From assembly GCA_001910725.1 (NCBI GenBank), contig MJGA01000006.1:1736001-1800000 (forward strand): a DNA stretch of 64,000 nucleotides. Direction: 5' to 3'. The stretch is from Phanerodontia chrysosporium (lineage: Eukaryota; Basidiomycota; Agaricomycetes; Polyporales; Phanerochaetaceae). The notes beneath the pieces were generated by a model. That model saw only the letters and a list, made by a program, of their open reading frames with translations. It had not been told where the DNA came from and ran no database searches. Shown here piece by piece: positions 12,185-23,214 of the stretch (the first letter of the stretch is position 1; the number at the start of each line of letters is the position of its first letter). Made by a program: the position numbers and the translations under genes.

Positions 12185-13567
12185 GAGTGCCTGTCTGCTT
12201 CTCTTTCATCGTTTTTCTCCTCGTCGTCTCCACATGCTTTCCTCACGCTGTCGCACTCACCTAATCGCGCACATGTCTCTTTTCCTTGCATTAGTAGTTG
12301 TAACACTAATTCTCTCGGTCTCCCGTGTACCACTAGATTTTTTTTTTTTTTTTGGAATTCACACTGGTTGTAATCCAAAATCCCTGTGTGAGCCCGAGGG
12401 CGAGTGAACAGTAGAGCGTATCAGCTGGGACCTAGTCTCCACTTTGATCTCGAACTGGAGCTCAACCAGCCTTCGTTCTCGAATTCACCACGAAGTGCAC
12501 GGGTCTTAGGTAGAGTGCCAGCGCTGCGACGCTAACGCATGCCAGTGACCGTCACTATTGTGCGGTCTCGTCGCGAATGTCAGAAGGCGACCTTAGAGCC
12601 TGCGAGACTCCTGTTACATGTCGCCATAGCGTACACTGGTGAACACGGCGAGCAGTGTCGGGGTCCGCATGTGGACCGTCGGCGCTCATATCTCAATGCG
12701 GGGAGCACGGGGAGTGCTCGAAAAATGGAGATCTAGGTCCAGCTGATACACTCTAGTGTCCGCACATAAGAAGACCTTCTGCGTTCGCCGGTGGCGTGCG
12801 AACGTTCTAGCAAGAGCAGAACCGACCTCGAAGAGCGGGCTAACATGCGACCCTCGCGTCACCGCCACCTCTGCGCAAGAGGTCTCTGCCAGCGGTACTC
12901 CGGGGGGCGCCGCAAAACGTGTGGAACTGCCGAGGCAGCAGATGCCCTTGACAAAGCTACCACGGCCCGCACACACGGCGGGTGGAGACCCGTTGGAGCG
13001 CTTACCTGAATCCGAGCCCACGCTGGGCCTTCGCTCCGATGCGTTGTTGTCAGCGTCGACGCGCCATACGTTGGGTAGTGTGTGTTCTTTGTGGCCCGCA
13101 CACATCGCTGGCCCCATGCACTGTCAGCGGTGACTTGGTCGTTCGGAGGTGTGGGTGCCACGGCGTGCTCCCAGGCAGTGGCGCCTCACGGCTCTCCGGT
13201 GGCGCATTGCACCGTTGCTACCTCGATACGCATCACGACCCTCACCTCGCTGGCCACTTGCGAATGCGCCCTTGTGCGGCGTCATATACTGCTCGCCCGC
13301 TCCTGCCTCGCACCCGCCCCAGGCCAAGGCCGTGCAGCGAGGGCGGTCTCCGAAGTCGTGCTGGAGCTCTGCGCAGAAGGAGTGCTGATATTCTGTGTCT
13401 GCGGCGAGACGTCCGCCGCGCTGTGCCTGCTGCGCCGTAATGACAGGCGTACATTACAACTAGGAGGATACAGTGGTGATTCCGCTGTGCTGCCAAAGCC
13501 ATCAGGACGTAGTTTCAGAGCGCAAAGTGGCACTCACGCGTGACGGCCAAACCGAGCACGAGCGAGG
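12185..13567. other. Intergenic region downstream of the HAD phosphatase
   Basis: Starts with the phosphatase 3' region, including a 16-base T run at 12338-12353. From about 12.7 to 13.5 kb it is G/C-rich with short overlapping frames on both strands; none carries a recognisable domain. Confidence 0.5.
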
Positions 13568-14177
13568 TCAAGCCTCGTCCCGCTCATCGATCGGAGTGAA
13601 TAGCTGCGACCACGGGCGGTGACCGTCCATCAGAGGCCGAGCGGGCGATATGCTCCGTCTTGGGGTGCTATCGCCATCCGAGAACGGCTGAGAAGCTGAG
13701 GCGACGACAGACGTGAACGTAGTGGACGGTGTCCCCGGGGCGACCGCAGGCGAGCAGGCATTCGAGGCGCCGGCCGAGGGCTTGCTCTGTATCTGCGTGC
13801 GTTGCGAATTTTGCGTACACCGGCAGCACAGCGCCGTCCGTCTTTCCGCGCGCGGAGCGCTTCCCTGCGGCACGTTGAGGACGGATGCAGAGCGGCGCAG
13901 GTGAGGCGACGCGCTTACTGCTGGGCTTCTTGCGCCGCCCCCGGGCTGCTCGTGCGGGCGGTGTGCCTGCCTCCAGGGAGCGTGCCTGCCGCGCACGCGT
14001 GCGGCGCCACATGAGGGCGAAGTAGGCCCCGAATCCGGCCGCGACTACCACGGCTGCGATGACAATGCCGGCGACCTCGCCGGGGCGGAGAGCCCGCGGC
14101 TGCACGCGCGGCGTCGCGGGTGCCGAGGACTGAGAAGGTGTCTGTGAGCCGTCGTAATTTCCGGGCACTGTCGACAT
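13568..14177 (-). CDS. Small single-pass membrane protein, unknown function
   Basis: From the ATG at 14177 the frame encodes a short Ser/Thr/Pro-rich N-terminus (STVPGNYDGSQTPSQSS), a strong membrane span GIVIAAVVVAAGFGAYFAL and a basic stop-transfer WRRTRARQ. An intron with a good donor follows (gtaagcg at about 13917, acceptor at the cag before about 13864). The downstream exon continues as SASQPFSDGDSTPRRS and ends at TGA 13568. With that 54-nt intron the frames before and after do not match unless one base is removed from the G run near 13940, so the middle of the model is uncertain. The layout resembles small cell-surface sensors with a cytoplasmic Ser/Pro tail, but no family is recognised. 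Confidence 0.42.
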
Positions 14178-15040
14178 GGCGCAGAAGCTTGAGCGGGGGC
14201 CGCGCACAGCTCGAGGCACGTTGCTTATATGGTGCAGGCGGAGATGTCCCTCGCGCGGATGTACTCGAGGCGTGCAGCAGTGCATGGGTACCGCGGTGCC
14301 AATGCGGGTGCGGATGTTGAGGACGGGCGATGCACATCGTCCCGCAAGGGATCCCATCTGCTGTGCTGGCGATGAACACGATGGCGCGGTGTGCTCGATT
14401 ACTACGTTAACTGGAACAGATAGTGATATCAGTATCACAGATGGATATAAACAGAGATCGTGGAGACCATCGTGGCTGGCGTGCCTGCGTCGAGGGCCGG
14501 ATGCTTGACTCTGCGAGCTTCGTGAGTGCACTCCAGAGGCTAGGCACTGCTCGAAGTGATGTGGCAACTCGGATCACTCTCAATGAGGACCGAAGTGCTG
14601 GTGACCGCCTGGCGTAGATCAAGCACTGAGTTAGACCCCGCAAAATGCATGTTGGCGGAGCGAGCAGACAACTCCGAGGACAGCAGCCGCAGACACGGGA
14701 TGGCATCGTGAGCCGCGAAGCAATGCCCGATCTTACCTGGTCTCTTCCACTCAGAGCCCTTCACGTTTCAGTCATAAGACCTCCTTCCGAATCACGAAGC
14801 GCAGCAGATGTGTGATGGCTTCTACATGAAGGCTTGACGAACTCCCTGTGGTCGCCGACCAAGACCAACACGCACTGACAATTTACCGCTGAGAAAAATT
14901 GTCGACTAGACCCCACATGACGTTTTCGTCGTAGTCTGGACCTCCTGCGAAGGGCGATGCCGCGTTGGCCGGAGGTATATAATGTATATGGCTGCCATGG
15001 TGTAAGCATGTATTGGCGTCACGCCGGGATGCATGCACAC
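14178..15040. other. Intergenic region; may hold the second exon of the small secreted protein gene
   Basis: No independent gene is supported. Minus-strand acceptor sites exist around 14960-14990 and could start exon 2 of the gene at 15041-15226, but none gives a clearly protein-like continuation. Confidence 0.4.
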
Positions 15041-15226
15041 TCACGTCGCTTGCGAAGCATCTGCAGAGGTAGAAGTAGCGTGCGCTTCGTGCTTCTTGGT
15101 CGCATGTTCGCCAGTGGATGCTATCGCCTCGCTGTGCGATGGTTGAGGCAACGGAACGCTCACGGCCTGGAGTGGCGACAGAAATAGGCTGAGCGCGAGG
15201 ACGAGAACAACTGTTCGGAGAAACAT
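15041..15226 (-). CDS. Possible small secreted protein, first exon
   Basis: The ATG at 15226 starts a textbook signal peptide: FLRTVVLVLALSLFLSPLQA, followed by a mature start VSVPLPQPSHSEA. The chain is rich in His, Ser, Thr and Ala with no cysteine up to residue 61. A strong donor (gtgagtg) lies at about 15049 in CAAGCGAC/GTGAGT, so the protein probably continues in an exon further left that I cannot fix. Without splicing it stops after 61 residues. No family is recognised. Confidence 0.42.
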   Translation of the reverse strand: MFLRTVVLVLALSLFLSPLQAVSVPLPQPSHSEAIASTGEHATKKHEAHATSTSADASQAT

Positions 15227-15623
15227 GGCGGGCTGGGTTATATCAAAGCGGATCCCCGTGTCAGGTAATGATCACGATGCGCACAAAACTCTTGTACTCA
15301 CTGAGGGCGTATGAGTAGTCCAGCTATGGCTCTTCGACTGCGCCAGGCAGCCTTGCTTCTCTCCAAGACTTGTTTTGCATTTAAATACTCCGCCGCAGAC
15401 GCCAATAAGTGAAAAAGCTATGAAAGAACGTTTGTACGGTATCCGAGCCCTGAATTGATGCTGAGTAGTCGCATTGATGATCTCCCGAAGATAGGTACGC
15501 TTGCCGACGTGGGCAGTGCAGTTCTCACTGTGACAATGCACACTGCGCAACGCGTTCCTAGTAGTGCCGAGGGCGGACACCGCTATATTGGACGTAGCTA
15601 AGTCTGAGTCGCGAGCCATGATC
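15227..15623. other. Intergenic spacer, no feature seen
   Basis: Separates the possible secreted-protein gene from the 3' end of the five-exon orphan. Only short frames occur (for example 15272-15619 minus), with no domain or splice support. Confidence 0.4.
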
Positions 15624-16919
15624 CTAGACGTCGTGGATATCGACTAGCAGAGCCTTCACCGCGCCCGCAAGCTCTGCACATTCCTGCACCGTGGGATCGC
15701 CCGCCGCGCTTTCCACGACCTCAGTCAGCAAATGGATCATCAGCTGAATCTAAGGAGAGTGTGTCAGTCGGAATGTCGCTGCAGCCGTCGATTCACCACG
15801 TACGTTTCGGGGCCCAAGGATCATCATGAGATACTGAGCGTCCCGGCTGTTCCGAACGAGCCGGAATCGCCATGATTCATGTTCGTCGAGCACTTGCTGC
15901 AACACACTGGCCAACTCCGAAGCCTCCAGCTTATGAGATGGAGTAAATGGACGAAGACGACGTATGGTGAACAGAACCTCACTTCGCAAGTTTGCTCACA
16001 AATGACTCAGGGAGACGAGCCTTGACATGTCGTGTTCGTGGGTCTTGATTTGCAAGACAAAAAATGCGCTGCGAGAGCGGCACGAGCTGTCCGGGTGTGC
16101 AGTGAGCTATAACGTAGGTGTCAGGATGAAGCACTCACCTAGCGCAGCCGAGGTCCTGCAGCAGGCTACTCTCTGATTGATCGCTCTCGTGAAGAGGGGA
16201 GCGACGGCCTGCAGACCGTTTTCAGCGCTCGAGACGTTATTTTTCGCGGACCTCACGTAGGACCCTACGGCCATACATGCATTGAGGATGTCGGCGTCGA
16301 AGCCTCCTGGACGCAGGCTTCCGTCTGGCTGACGCTGCGTGCGTATTTTGGCGAAAGCAATTTGGATGGCGCGGAAGCCCATGATGACACTTGCGTACGC
16401 CCCGAGCACGCCATCCTGTCCGGAAATCGCCTTCACAGACTCGGGGAATGCCCCATACGTGGCCTCGACGACCGTGAGGCGCATCAGGCGCACGTCACGG
16501 ATGCGTGCCATAGGCTTGCTAGTCCAGCTGAATGGAGTCTCCGCGTTGGATTCCGTGAGCATCTGATCACAGGAATGGCGTACCGCCCGATGCCCTGCTC
16601 GTCATGCTCGATACCAGTCAATGCAGACACCGTTTTGAGTGTCAAATACCGGGTTCTGCAGGACACAGCGAGCAGCGAGGGAATCGGGTTTGGCCCGTTC
16701 AGGGCAAGAGATGCCTGCGGAATGCTCGAGATCTACCAATGGCAAGAGCAGCTGGATAGAACGACGCACCTCAGCGTGGCCTGGCCCCCGCGGGGCATCC
16801 ACGGAGCCGTCAGGGTTGACGATGAGCCTGCTGAAGATGACATGATCGATGTAGTCGACACAGACCGCTGTGACAACCTCTTCGAGCAGGTGTGCGGGTA
16901 TCGCTGTGCAGGATGGCAT
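15624..16919 (-). CDS. Five-exon hypothetical protein, about 350 residues
   Basis: I do not recognise this protein. Five exons join in one frame with clean GT-AG borders: 16650-16919, 16139-16562, 16000-16106, 15804-15929 and 15624-15749 (1,053 nt, 350 residues). The start is the ATG at 16919. The sequence looks helical and soluble: IPAHLLEEVVTAVCVDYIDH near the N-terminus, SIQLLLPLVDLEHSAGISC, a central ASVIMGFRAIQIAFAKI, then GGFDADILNACMAVGSYV, and a C-terminal pair of helices MMILGPRN / IQLMIHLLTEVVESAAGD ending KALLVDIHDV. There is no signal peptide, and the central hydrophobic stretch is too short for a confident membrane span. The gene is supported by splice-phase agreement at four introns rather than by homology. 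Confidence 0.62.
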
Positions 16920-17067
16920 GAGTGAGCAGTTGCGACGACAGTCAACAGACAGTGGCTTGCCAGGCTATGCGTAAGCCTCGTGCTAGTCTCGGAGATGCCG
17001 GTCCACGCTGAGCGTGACGCCTGCGCTTTATGACATCGAGCTTAGAAGCTTCAGCTATATATTGAGG

Positions 17068-17518
17068 CCTGTGGCCTCAGGGTTCGATGGTAACCGAGTC
17101 GCGCTCGCAGACGCACTGGCAGCGACGGTTCCGGAAGCGCATCGCGAGGAGCTCATTGCCGCGACTCGCCCGCGTTGGATGTCATTCGACTTTGGCCTGA
17201 ATGTGAGCATTCAAACGGATTTGGCGGTATGCAGGTGAGTCTCACTAGTAAGTTACTGTATTCGAGTCAAGCGATGCAGGTGGGAGAGGGCGCGCGGGCG
17301 CCAGCGCTGATAACCCTCTCCTCCACCATCTCGACGTCCGACACTGTCTCTTCATGACCAACTCTGAAGAAACATCTATCGCGCACAGACTGCAGCTGGA
17401 TGCGTGCCATGAAATTCACGGGGAATGCGCCGACAATTCCCCGCCAATGACGACGGTCCTCACACGGATCCTATCCTCGACACCGGACCGTGAAGACGTC
17501 GAGATTAGGTCCATGTGA
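17068..17518 (+). CDS. Doubtful small gene upstream of the dehydrogenase
   Basis: Two open blocks can be joined by one short intron (donor after 17235, acceptor aag about 37 nt later). The first reads ...VALADALAATVPEAHREEL and DFGLNVSIQTDLAVC; the second reads DNPLLHHLDVRHCLFMTNSE and ends MTTVLTRILSSTPDREDVEI before TGA 17516-17518. The translation looks protein-like, but the 5' end has no in-frame ATG I trust, the intron is very short and no family is recognised. It may be a remnant or a 3' part of an unrecognised gene. Confidence 0.27.
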
Positions 17519-17601
17519 GCGACTTTCCTCGGTACAAGTTGCGAGCAGCGGCCAGAGTTGTGCTGGGAACATCCCTCGACCCCACTATCGAACGCACCGA
17601 A

Positions 17602-18559
17602 ATGGCTTCATAGCACAACGACCTGGCTCATTACGGGGTGCGTAGGACTCCTCTGCTGCCACTCATGGCCTAGCTGACGATGCCTGCAGAACGTCCCGCG
17701 GCATTGGCTTTGAAACTGCACGCCAGCTACTCCAGACACCGTCCAACGTCGTGATTGCGACCTGTCGCAATCCGTCCGCGGCCAGCGACTTGCAGGCCCT
17801 TAGCGGCGATGCGAAGGGAAAGCTCCATGTTCTGCCACTCGATACGGCAGACATGAAGAGCATCGAGGCCGTGTTGAAGCCGGTGGAGGACATCGTCGGC
17901 GAGGGGGGACTGGACTATCTGTTGAACAATGCCGCAATCGTGAGTGTTCTGCCTTGTAACTGTACGCCCCTTGCCCGGGTGCACAACGTCGACCGACGGA
18001 GGCTCAATGTAACCTGCAGAACGTCGGCATGGACACCGGCTTCTCGTTTTCCCCTGAAGACCTCCTGCGCACCATGAACGTGAACGTCGCGGGGCCCGGT
18101 CACCTCGCGCAGACGCTCCTCCCGCTCCTCGAGCGCGGCCGCAAGAAGACGATCATGAACATGACGAGCGGGCTCGCGAGTATCGGGCTCGACTGCGGGC
18201 CGAAGTGCGCGACGTACAGCATGAGCAAGACTGCACTGAACATGCTGGTGCGTCTCGATACTCTCATCCGGAATTTGTTGCGCTAAAGTGCGTGTTCTCA
18301 GACGTACAAGCAGGCGAAAGCGCGGCCCGACTTCACTGTCGTGTGCATCGACCCGGGTTGGGTGAAGACAGGTCTGTAGTACCCGTATTTGACATGTCTT
18401 CGCTGTGAACTGAGTCGTATCTGGACAGAAATGGGCGGCGAGGGCGCAGTTCTCGAGCCGTCGGAGAGCGTCAGCCATATTCTCAACATCCTGACGAACC
18501 TGACCCTCGCCGACTCTGGCAAGTTTTTCCGTTACAACGGAGGCGAGCTGCCGTGGTAG
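17602..18559 (+). CDS. Short-chain dehydrogenase/reductase (SDR), frame broken next to the start codon
   Basis: An NAD(P)-dependent oxidoreductase with a Rossmann fold. Exons are 17602-17637, 17690-17939, 18020-18247, 18302-18371 and 18429-18559, all phase-consistent after the first dozen bases. Motifs: the nucleotide-binding TGTSRGIG is assembled across intron 1, LLNNAAI is the NNAG-like motif, NMTSGLAS carries the active-site Ser, and YSMSK is the catalytic Tyr-x3-Lys. CIDPGWVKT is typical of the C-factor-like SDR group. It ends GGELPW. The ATG at 17602 reads Met-Ala-Ser and then TAG; dropping one T at 17611 would give an N-terminus of Met-Ala-Ser-Ser-Thr-Thr-Thr-Trp-Leu-Ile-Thr-Gly, the usual SDR beginning. 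No other in-frame ATG lies upstream before a stop. Substrate unknown. Confidence 0.82.
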
Positions 18560-19441
18560 GGGTATGCTTCTATTTCTTGTACTTTACCCTTGAGAATGAT
18601 CATACAGGCTGCCAACAATGGCTCCCTGCCGCGAGCCGCTGACGGCAGGTGATTTGTCGGATTGTGGATCCCCGAGGGCTTCAAGGGCGTGTCAGTGCAC
18701 CTCATGCACATGCACGATGTCGGAGAGAGTCGAGCAGTGCCAGCAGCGCGGGGACGGTGGGGCAGGACGTGCGAGAGCGCGCAGCCCAGGGGCGCTCGGA
18801 CGGCGGGCGCACGCGTGCGCGCGACGGTCACGTGACTTCGGGCGGGATCCGAGCCTGTTTTGCGCATCGTGTGGCTCGGGACCCACCTCGCCTCTTCTGC
18901 CGCATGTGCCCATGCCAGCTCGTCTGCTTCTGCTTCTGCAGGTGTGCCGTGCGCCGAGCTGCGGCGTGTGTGGCGGGTGGGTGCTGTGCTGCTGCTGGCC
19001 TGTCGCAGCGGCCCTTTCGATGTCGCGACGGAGCACGGGCTGGACGTGCTGCTCCGTTTGAACAGCAGCGCGCAGCGGCGGAGGCGGTGTGGCCTCTCTC
19101 GATGCGTTTCGGGCGTGGCACAGCGCGCAGACAGCGCACGGAGGTGCAAGGTACGTCTTTTATTGCGTCCGCTCTGCAGCAGCTCAGATTTTGCATCCGC
19201 TAGTGTGATCTGTGGCGGAGTGGCTGCTCTATCCAGGAAACACGCGATCGCCTGTGTCCTCAGTGGGTTTTTAGTGCTGCTCGTGGGCTTCCCATGGTGC
19301 TGCCGCACGAGAAGGGCTTGCCACACTGCGCTGCACGCGATAACAAATGGCGATCACAGCTTGTAGGCCTCCGGTGGCAGCGACACTCGGAACTCGATTT
19401 GAATGGCTTGCCATTTGATTCTGCAGCATGGGGTTCTTGAG
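18560..19441. other. GC-rich intergenic region
   Basis: From about 18.65 to 19.2 kb this is G/C-rich with overlapping chance frames on both strands, similar in character to 7.5-10.8 kb and 41.4-42.5 kb. No gene is supported. Confidence 0.45.
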
Positions 19442-19449
19442 TATAAAAG
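19442..19449 (+). promoter_or_regulatory. TATA box of the aspartic peptidase gene
   Basis: TATAAAAG, about 85 nt upstream of the first ATG (19527) and followed by a pyrimidine-rich stretch. Confidence 0.6.
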
Positions 19450-19526
19450 CCTCTGCAGCGACGCTGTCTGCTCTCTACCGTCACACCTCCACCTCGTTTT
19501 CTCCTCCACGCACAAGCACTCTCGAC

Positions 19527-21049
19527 ATGCATCCAACGCAGTCCCCTTTGTCTCTCGCATCACCGGCGCCACGGCAAGGACATCCTTGCACGCGACAAGG
19601 CCCGCGCTGCCAAGCTTTTGAAAAGCATCCGTCCGCACGGTCCCGGAGCCCTGCACGAGCTCCGCAAGCGCGGCCGTGACACCTCCCCGGTTCTTCTGGC
19701 GTTGACGTCACCGACGCTGGTGTTACGTACACTGCGAGCGTCGGCGTCGGGAGCCCCGCGACGGACTACACGCTCTTGATCGATACTGGTGAGCTCATAT
19801 GCGTGCTCTGGGTGCCGCCGAGCTATAACGTCACCCGTTTGCAGGGAGCTCGAACACTTGGATTGGTGCTGACAAGAAGTATCGCAAGACCAGCACAAGC
19901 AAGGCTACCGGTGGCAAAGTCGTGCGTAGTCCAGCTTGTTTTTACGGTGTCTGTGCGACTATATGCTGAATATATGCTGCTAGAATGTCTCGTACGGGTC
20001 TGGACAATTTTCTGGAGAAGAATGTAAGGCATGCCCCCATGCCAGCCTTTCACGAAACTCACCCTGGCACAGACATCGACACAGTCACCTTGAACTCGAC
20101 GCTTGTCATCAAGGACCAGTCTATCGGGGTCGCGTCCAGGGCGCAGGGCTTCCAGGGCGTCGACGGAATTCTCGGCGTTGGCCCGGTGGACCTTACCCAG
20201 GGGACCGTCTCCGGTCAGAACTTGGTCCCGACTGTCGTCGATAACCTCTTCGCGCAGGGCACCATCTCCGCGGCGACGCTCGGGATCTTTTACGAGCCGA
20301 CCACCAAGGAGGGCGCTCTCAACGGCGAGCTCGTGTTTGGCGGCATTGATCAGTCCAAGTGCGTACTTTTCAATACACTCTAACGTTGTAAACATGGGCT
20401 GACTGGATTACAGGATTACGGGCGACCTCACCTACGTTCCGATCACAGGCACTGCGCCTGCGAGCGACTACTGGGGCATCGACCAGGACCTTGCGTACGG
20501 CAGTGCGCCGCTCCTGCGCCGCTCCGCAGGCATCGTCGACACCGGCACGACGCTGCTCATGATTGCAACGGACGCATTCGAGACGTACACCCGCGCGACA
20601 GGCGCCACCATGGACGAGACCACGGGCCTGCTCAAGATCACCGCGGAGCAGTACAACAGGCTTAAGAGCCTTTTCTTCACCATCGGTACGTTCACACCCT
20701 CCTCGTAGTCGCCAGTGCACGCGCTGACCCGAGTGCGTCTCCACAGGCGGCACGACGTTCGAGCTTACGCCAAACGCGCAGATCTGGCCGCGTGCGCTCA
20801 ACAGCATGCTCGGCGGCGACGCCGACGGCATCTACCTCATCGTCGCGGACATGGGCAGCCCGAGCGGCCAGGGCCTCGACTTCATCAGTACGCCTGCACT
20901 CTGTACTTGATATCCGCTCTGCGGCGTGCTGACAGGAGGGCTTCGCAGATGGGTTTGCCTTCCTCCAGCGTTTCTACAGCGTGTACGACACGGGCAATGC
21001 TCGGGTCGGGCTCGCCCCGACTGCATTCACGCAGGCGGAGACCAACTGA
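19527..21049 (+). CDS. Pepsin-like aspartic peptidase (A1, polyporopepsin type), 5' part disrupted
   Basis: An acid endopeptidase, normally secreted. The mature region is intact over exons ending at 19788, then 19845-19921, 19984-20023, 20073-20358, 20414-20685, about 20748-20887 and 20949-21049. Catalytic motifs are LLIDTGSSNTWIGADKKY and GIVDTGTTLLMI; the flap is NVSYGSGQFSGEEY, with its Tyr; the C-terminus is FYSVYDTGNARVGLAPTAF. The propeptide can be seen as NAVPFVSRITGA followed by KDILARDKARAAKLL, but it needs one added base near 19575 and another near 19688. No hydrophobic signal peptide is visible between the TATA box and the propeptide, and the ATG at 19527 is not in the propeptide frame. 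Either the 5' end has sequence errors or a deletion, or the gene is a non-secreted relic. Confidence 0.8.
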
Positions 21050-21192
21050 GTCTTCGAGAGTCTTGTCAAGGTTGTAAGATAGTGCGGACGGTGGACACCT
21101 GTGACTCTGGCTGGATTTCTGGATTCTGACTGTGTTGACTCGACGATATGGTCCTTCACCAGTAGGATTGCTGTACCCTGCCTCCGAGGGTG

Positions 21193-22383
21193 TTATGATA
21201 TTTTTTTTTCACTTGACCAGTGCACGACCATGTGAACTCGATACGGAGATACCTCTTGATACGTGTAACGACCATAGCTTGTGTTCCTATCGAAGTCCAG
21301 TTCACTGCGGGCATACCCATAAGCATACAGTTGGATCCTCCAGTCCCCTCCACACGTCAGCCCGACATTGCCTGGGCATGAGTAGGGGCAGTCTGTAGTG
21401 GGCGCGCTACCGACACTATCGTAACCGGTCCCACAATGACACTCGTTCGCGTGCTCGACGCCCGCCCAGGTGTATCCGTTTGCGGCGCACAGCTCCATGC
21501 ACGACGCGGGCGCGTTGTCGCCGCGGTCCCACATCCGGTCGCCGACGAGGACGCGGCCCGGCGTGTCCGTCGCACACGCGTCGACGAGCTGCCAGCCGGC
21601 GGGGTACGTCGCGGTCGGGGGCGGGCCCTGGTACAGCTGTATGCGCCACGACCCGCCACACGTCTCGCTCGCGTCGCCCGCGCACGCCATGGCGCACTGC
21701 GCGGGGTCCGCCGCCGCCGCATCGAGCGCGCCATTGACGAAGCCCGTGCCGCAGTGGCACTCCCGCCCGTACTCGACGCCCGCAAAGCCGTAGCCCGCCG
21801 CAGCGCAGTGCGCGATGCACGTGTTGGGCGTGTTGTCCGCGAGGTTTGTGATCGTGTCGCGAGCAGCAGCCGCGAGCCGTTGTCCTCCGAGCATGCGCTC
21901 GCAAGTGTCCAACCGGCGGGCAGCGGAGGCGGAGGCGTGGGCGTAGGCGTGGTGTGAGTTGTGGTGGGAGTTGGCGTCCCGCTGGGGCTGCCAGCGCAGT
22001 CTATCCCAAGTCCGCATTGGCCTGCACAGGGTCAGATGAGGTGCAGTGCTTCAGGAGGCCCACTCACCAGGCCAAATGCCTGCACAGCACGTCCCTATAG
22101 TACCGGAAGGGCTGTGATTCACATCAGCCTGTGCCCGTCTCCCAGATACATCTGCATCGCACTCACCAGCCGTTAGAAGGTTTATGCAGCGTGCTCCGAC
22201 AATCTGGTTAGGATTTGCGGGGTTGTACCCGCAGATGCCGCCCCAGACGCCAGAGTTCGTGGAGAAGGGAGCGACGCCCATGCAGCACAGCGCATACGAC
22301 CTGCTAGCGTCACATGTGGCCGCGATGATATGTGGATATGCAAGAACGAGCAGGCCAAGAAGCGCGTAACTTTGAGGAGGCAT
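21193..22383 (-). pseudogene. WSC array copy 1: secreted protein with Cys-rich module and two WSC domains, frameshifted
   Basis: Exon 1 (22167-22383) encodes a signal peptide (ALLGLLVLAYPHIIA) and the first half of the Cys-rich module (RSYALCCMGVAPFSTNS). Exon 2 is 22068-22111 (GTCCAGIWPG); exon 3 starts at 22021 with a Pro/Thr linker and two WSC domains (GYGFAGVEYGRECHCGTG and YTWAGVEHANECHCGTG). Compared with intact copies there are three defects: four bases fewer before the intron-1 donor (near 22175), which changes the splice phase; one base missing near 21860, between linker and first WSC; and one missing near 21318, which removes the usual stop and adds about 40 residues to 21193. Intron 1 is free of stops in the shifted frame, so retention would read through. 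WSC domains bind cell-wall glycans; the role is otherwise unknown. Confidence 0.75.
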
Positions 22384-23214
22384 GGTGTGTCTCAGGGCTG
22401 GCGAAACGCAAGAACCTTCCCCGCCGCAGATATATATGTCCTATGAGAATGGCGCTTTGGTAAGTTGCAGGTGTCAATTAGCTCTGAACGGTTGAGAACT
22501 GACAGTCAGACCATTGTCAAGCATTCCATGCGTCGGTTCGCGTACCTGTTCAACTGCCGCGTCCGATGGTTCGAGGTCTTCCCTGTTGATCAGGGACACA
22601 ATTGCACCTCGCTAAGAACTGGAACATATTCATCAGCTGAAGTTGAATGTAGCTGTGTCAAAATGAATGCTTCGGGTGTGTCTTACTGGTCTCTTCCTGT
22701 GTGCGAGGCGACTTGGACTCCGAGGAATTCCTCATCTCTCGAGGACAACCTAATCTGGAGCTGAATTCTGAGCACACCAGCCCGATCGGACCTCGAACAA
22801 GACTAGCCAAGGGGTTGACGCATATCTCGTACCTGGCCAGGTGACGCTGTCAGAGGAGCGGGACGCGACGACAGCGCCTGGAGCCTCTAGGCTCGCTTGG
22901 CCAATGACAAAGACCCTACGGGACCATTCGAGGTACTTTGAAAAGACCTCAGCTTAGGCATGCAGAACGTTGCACGAGAGATGGTGGTTCGTTGACGTTG
23001 ACGCAGCAGTGCAACGCCTGCTAGGGCGTCTAATGATAGACGCGGTGGTCCCAGTCGTCCAGCGATATCATTCGAGACGGAAAGTTCCACTTTTCTTGTT
23101 ACGATTGTGGTACCACTGCCCACTACAGTCCTTCTTACTGTGCATCTTGTGCTTAGTCCAATAGTTATACCAGCCAGACATTTCAACAATGAATATGTCG
23201 TTATCACCAAGCTC
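22384..23214. other. Spacer between WSC copies 1 and 2
   Basis: Contains the upstream region of copy 1, with a TATATAT box at 22431-22437 on its promoter side, and the 3' flank of copy 2. In that flank, around 23037, is AGACGCGGTGGTCCCAGTCG, a motif also found 3' of copies 4 and 5. No gene is supported. Confidence 0.5.
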
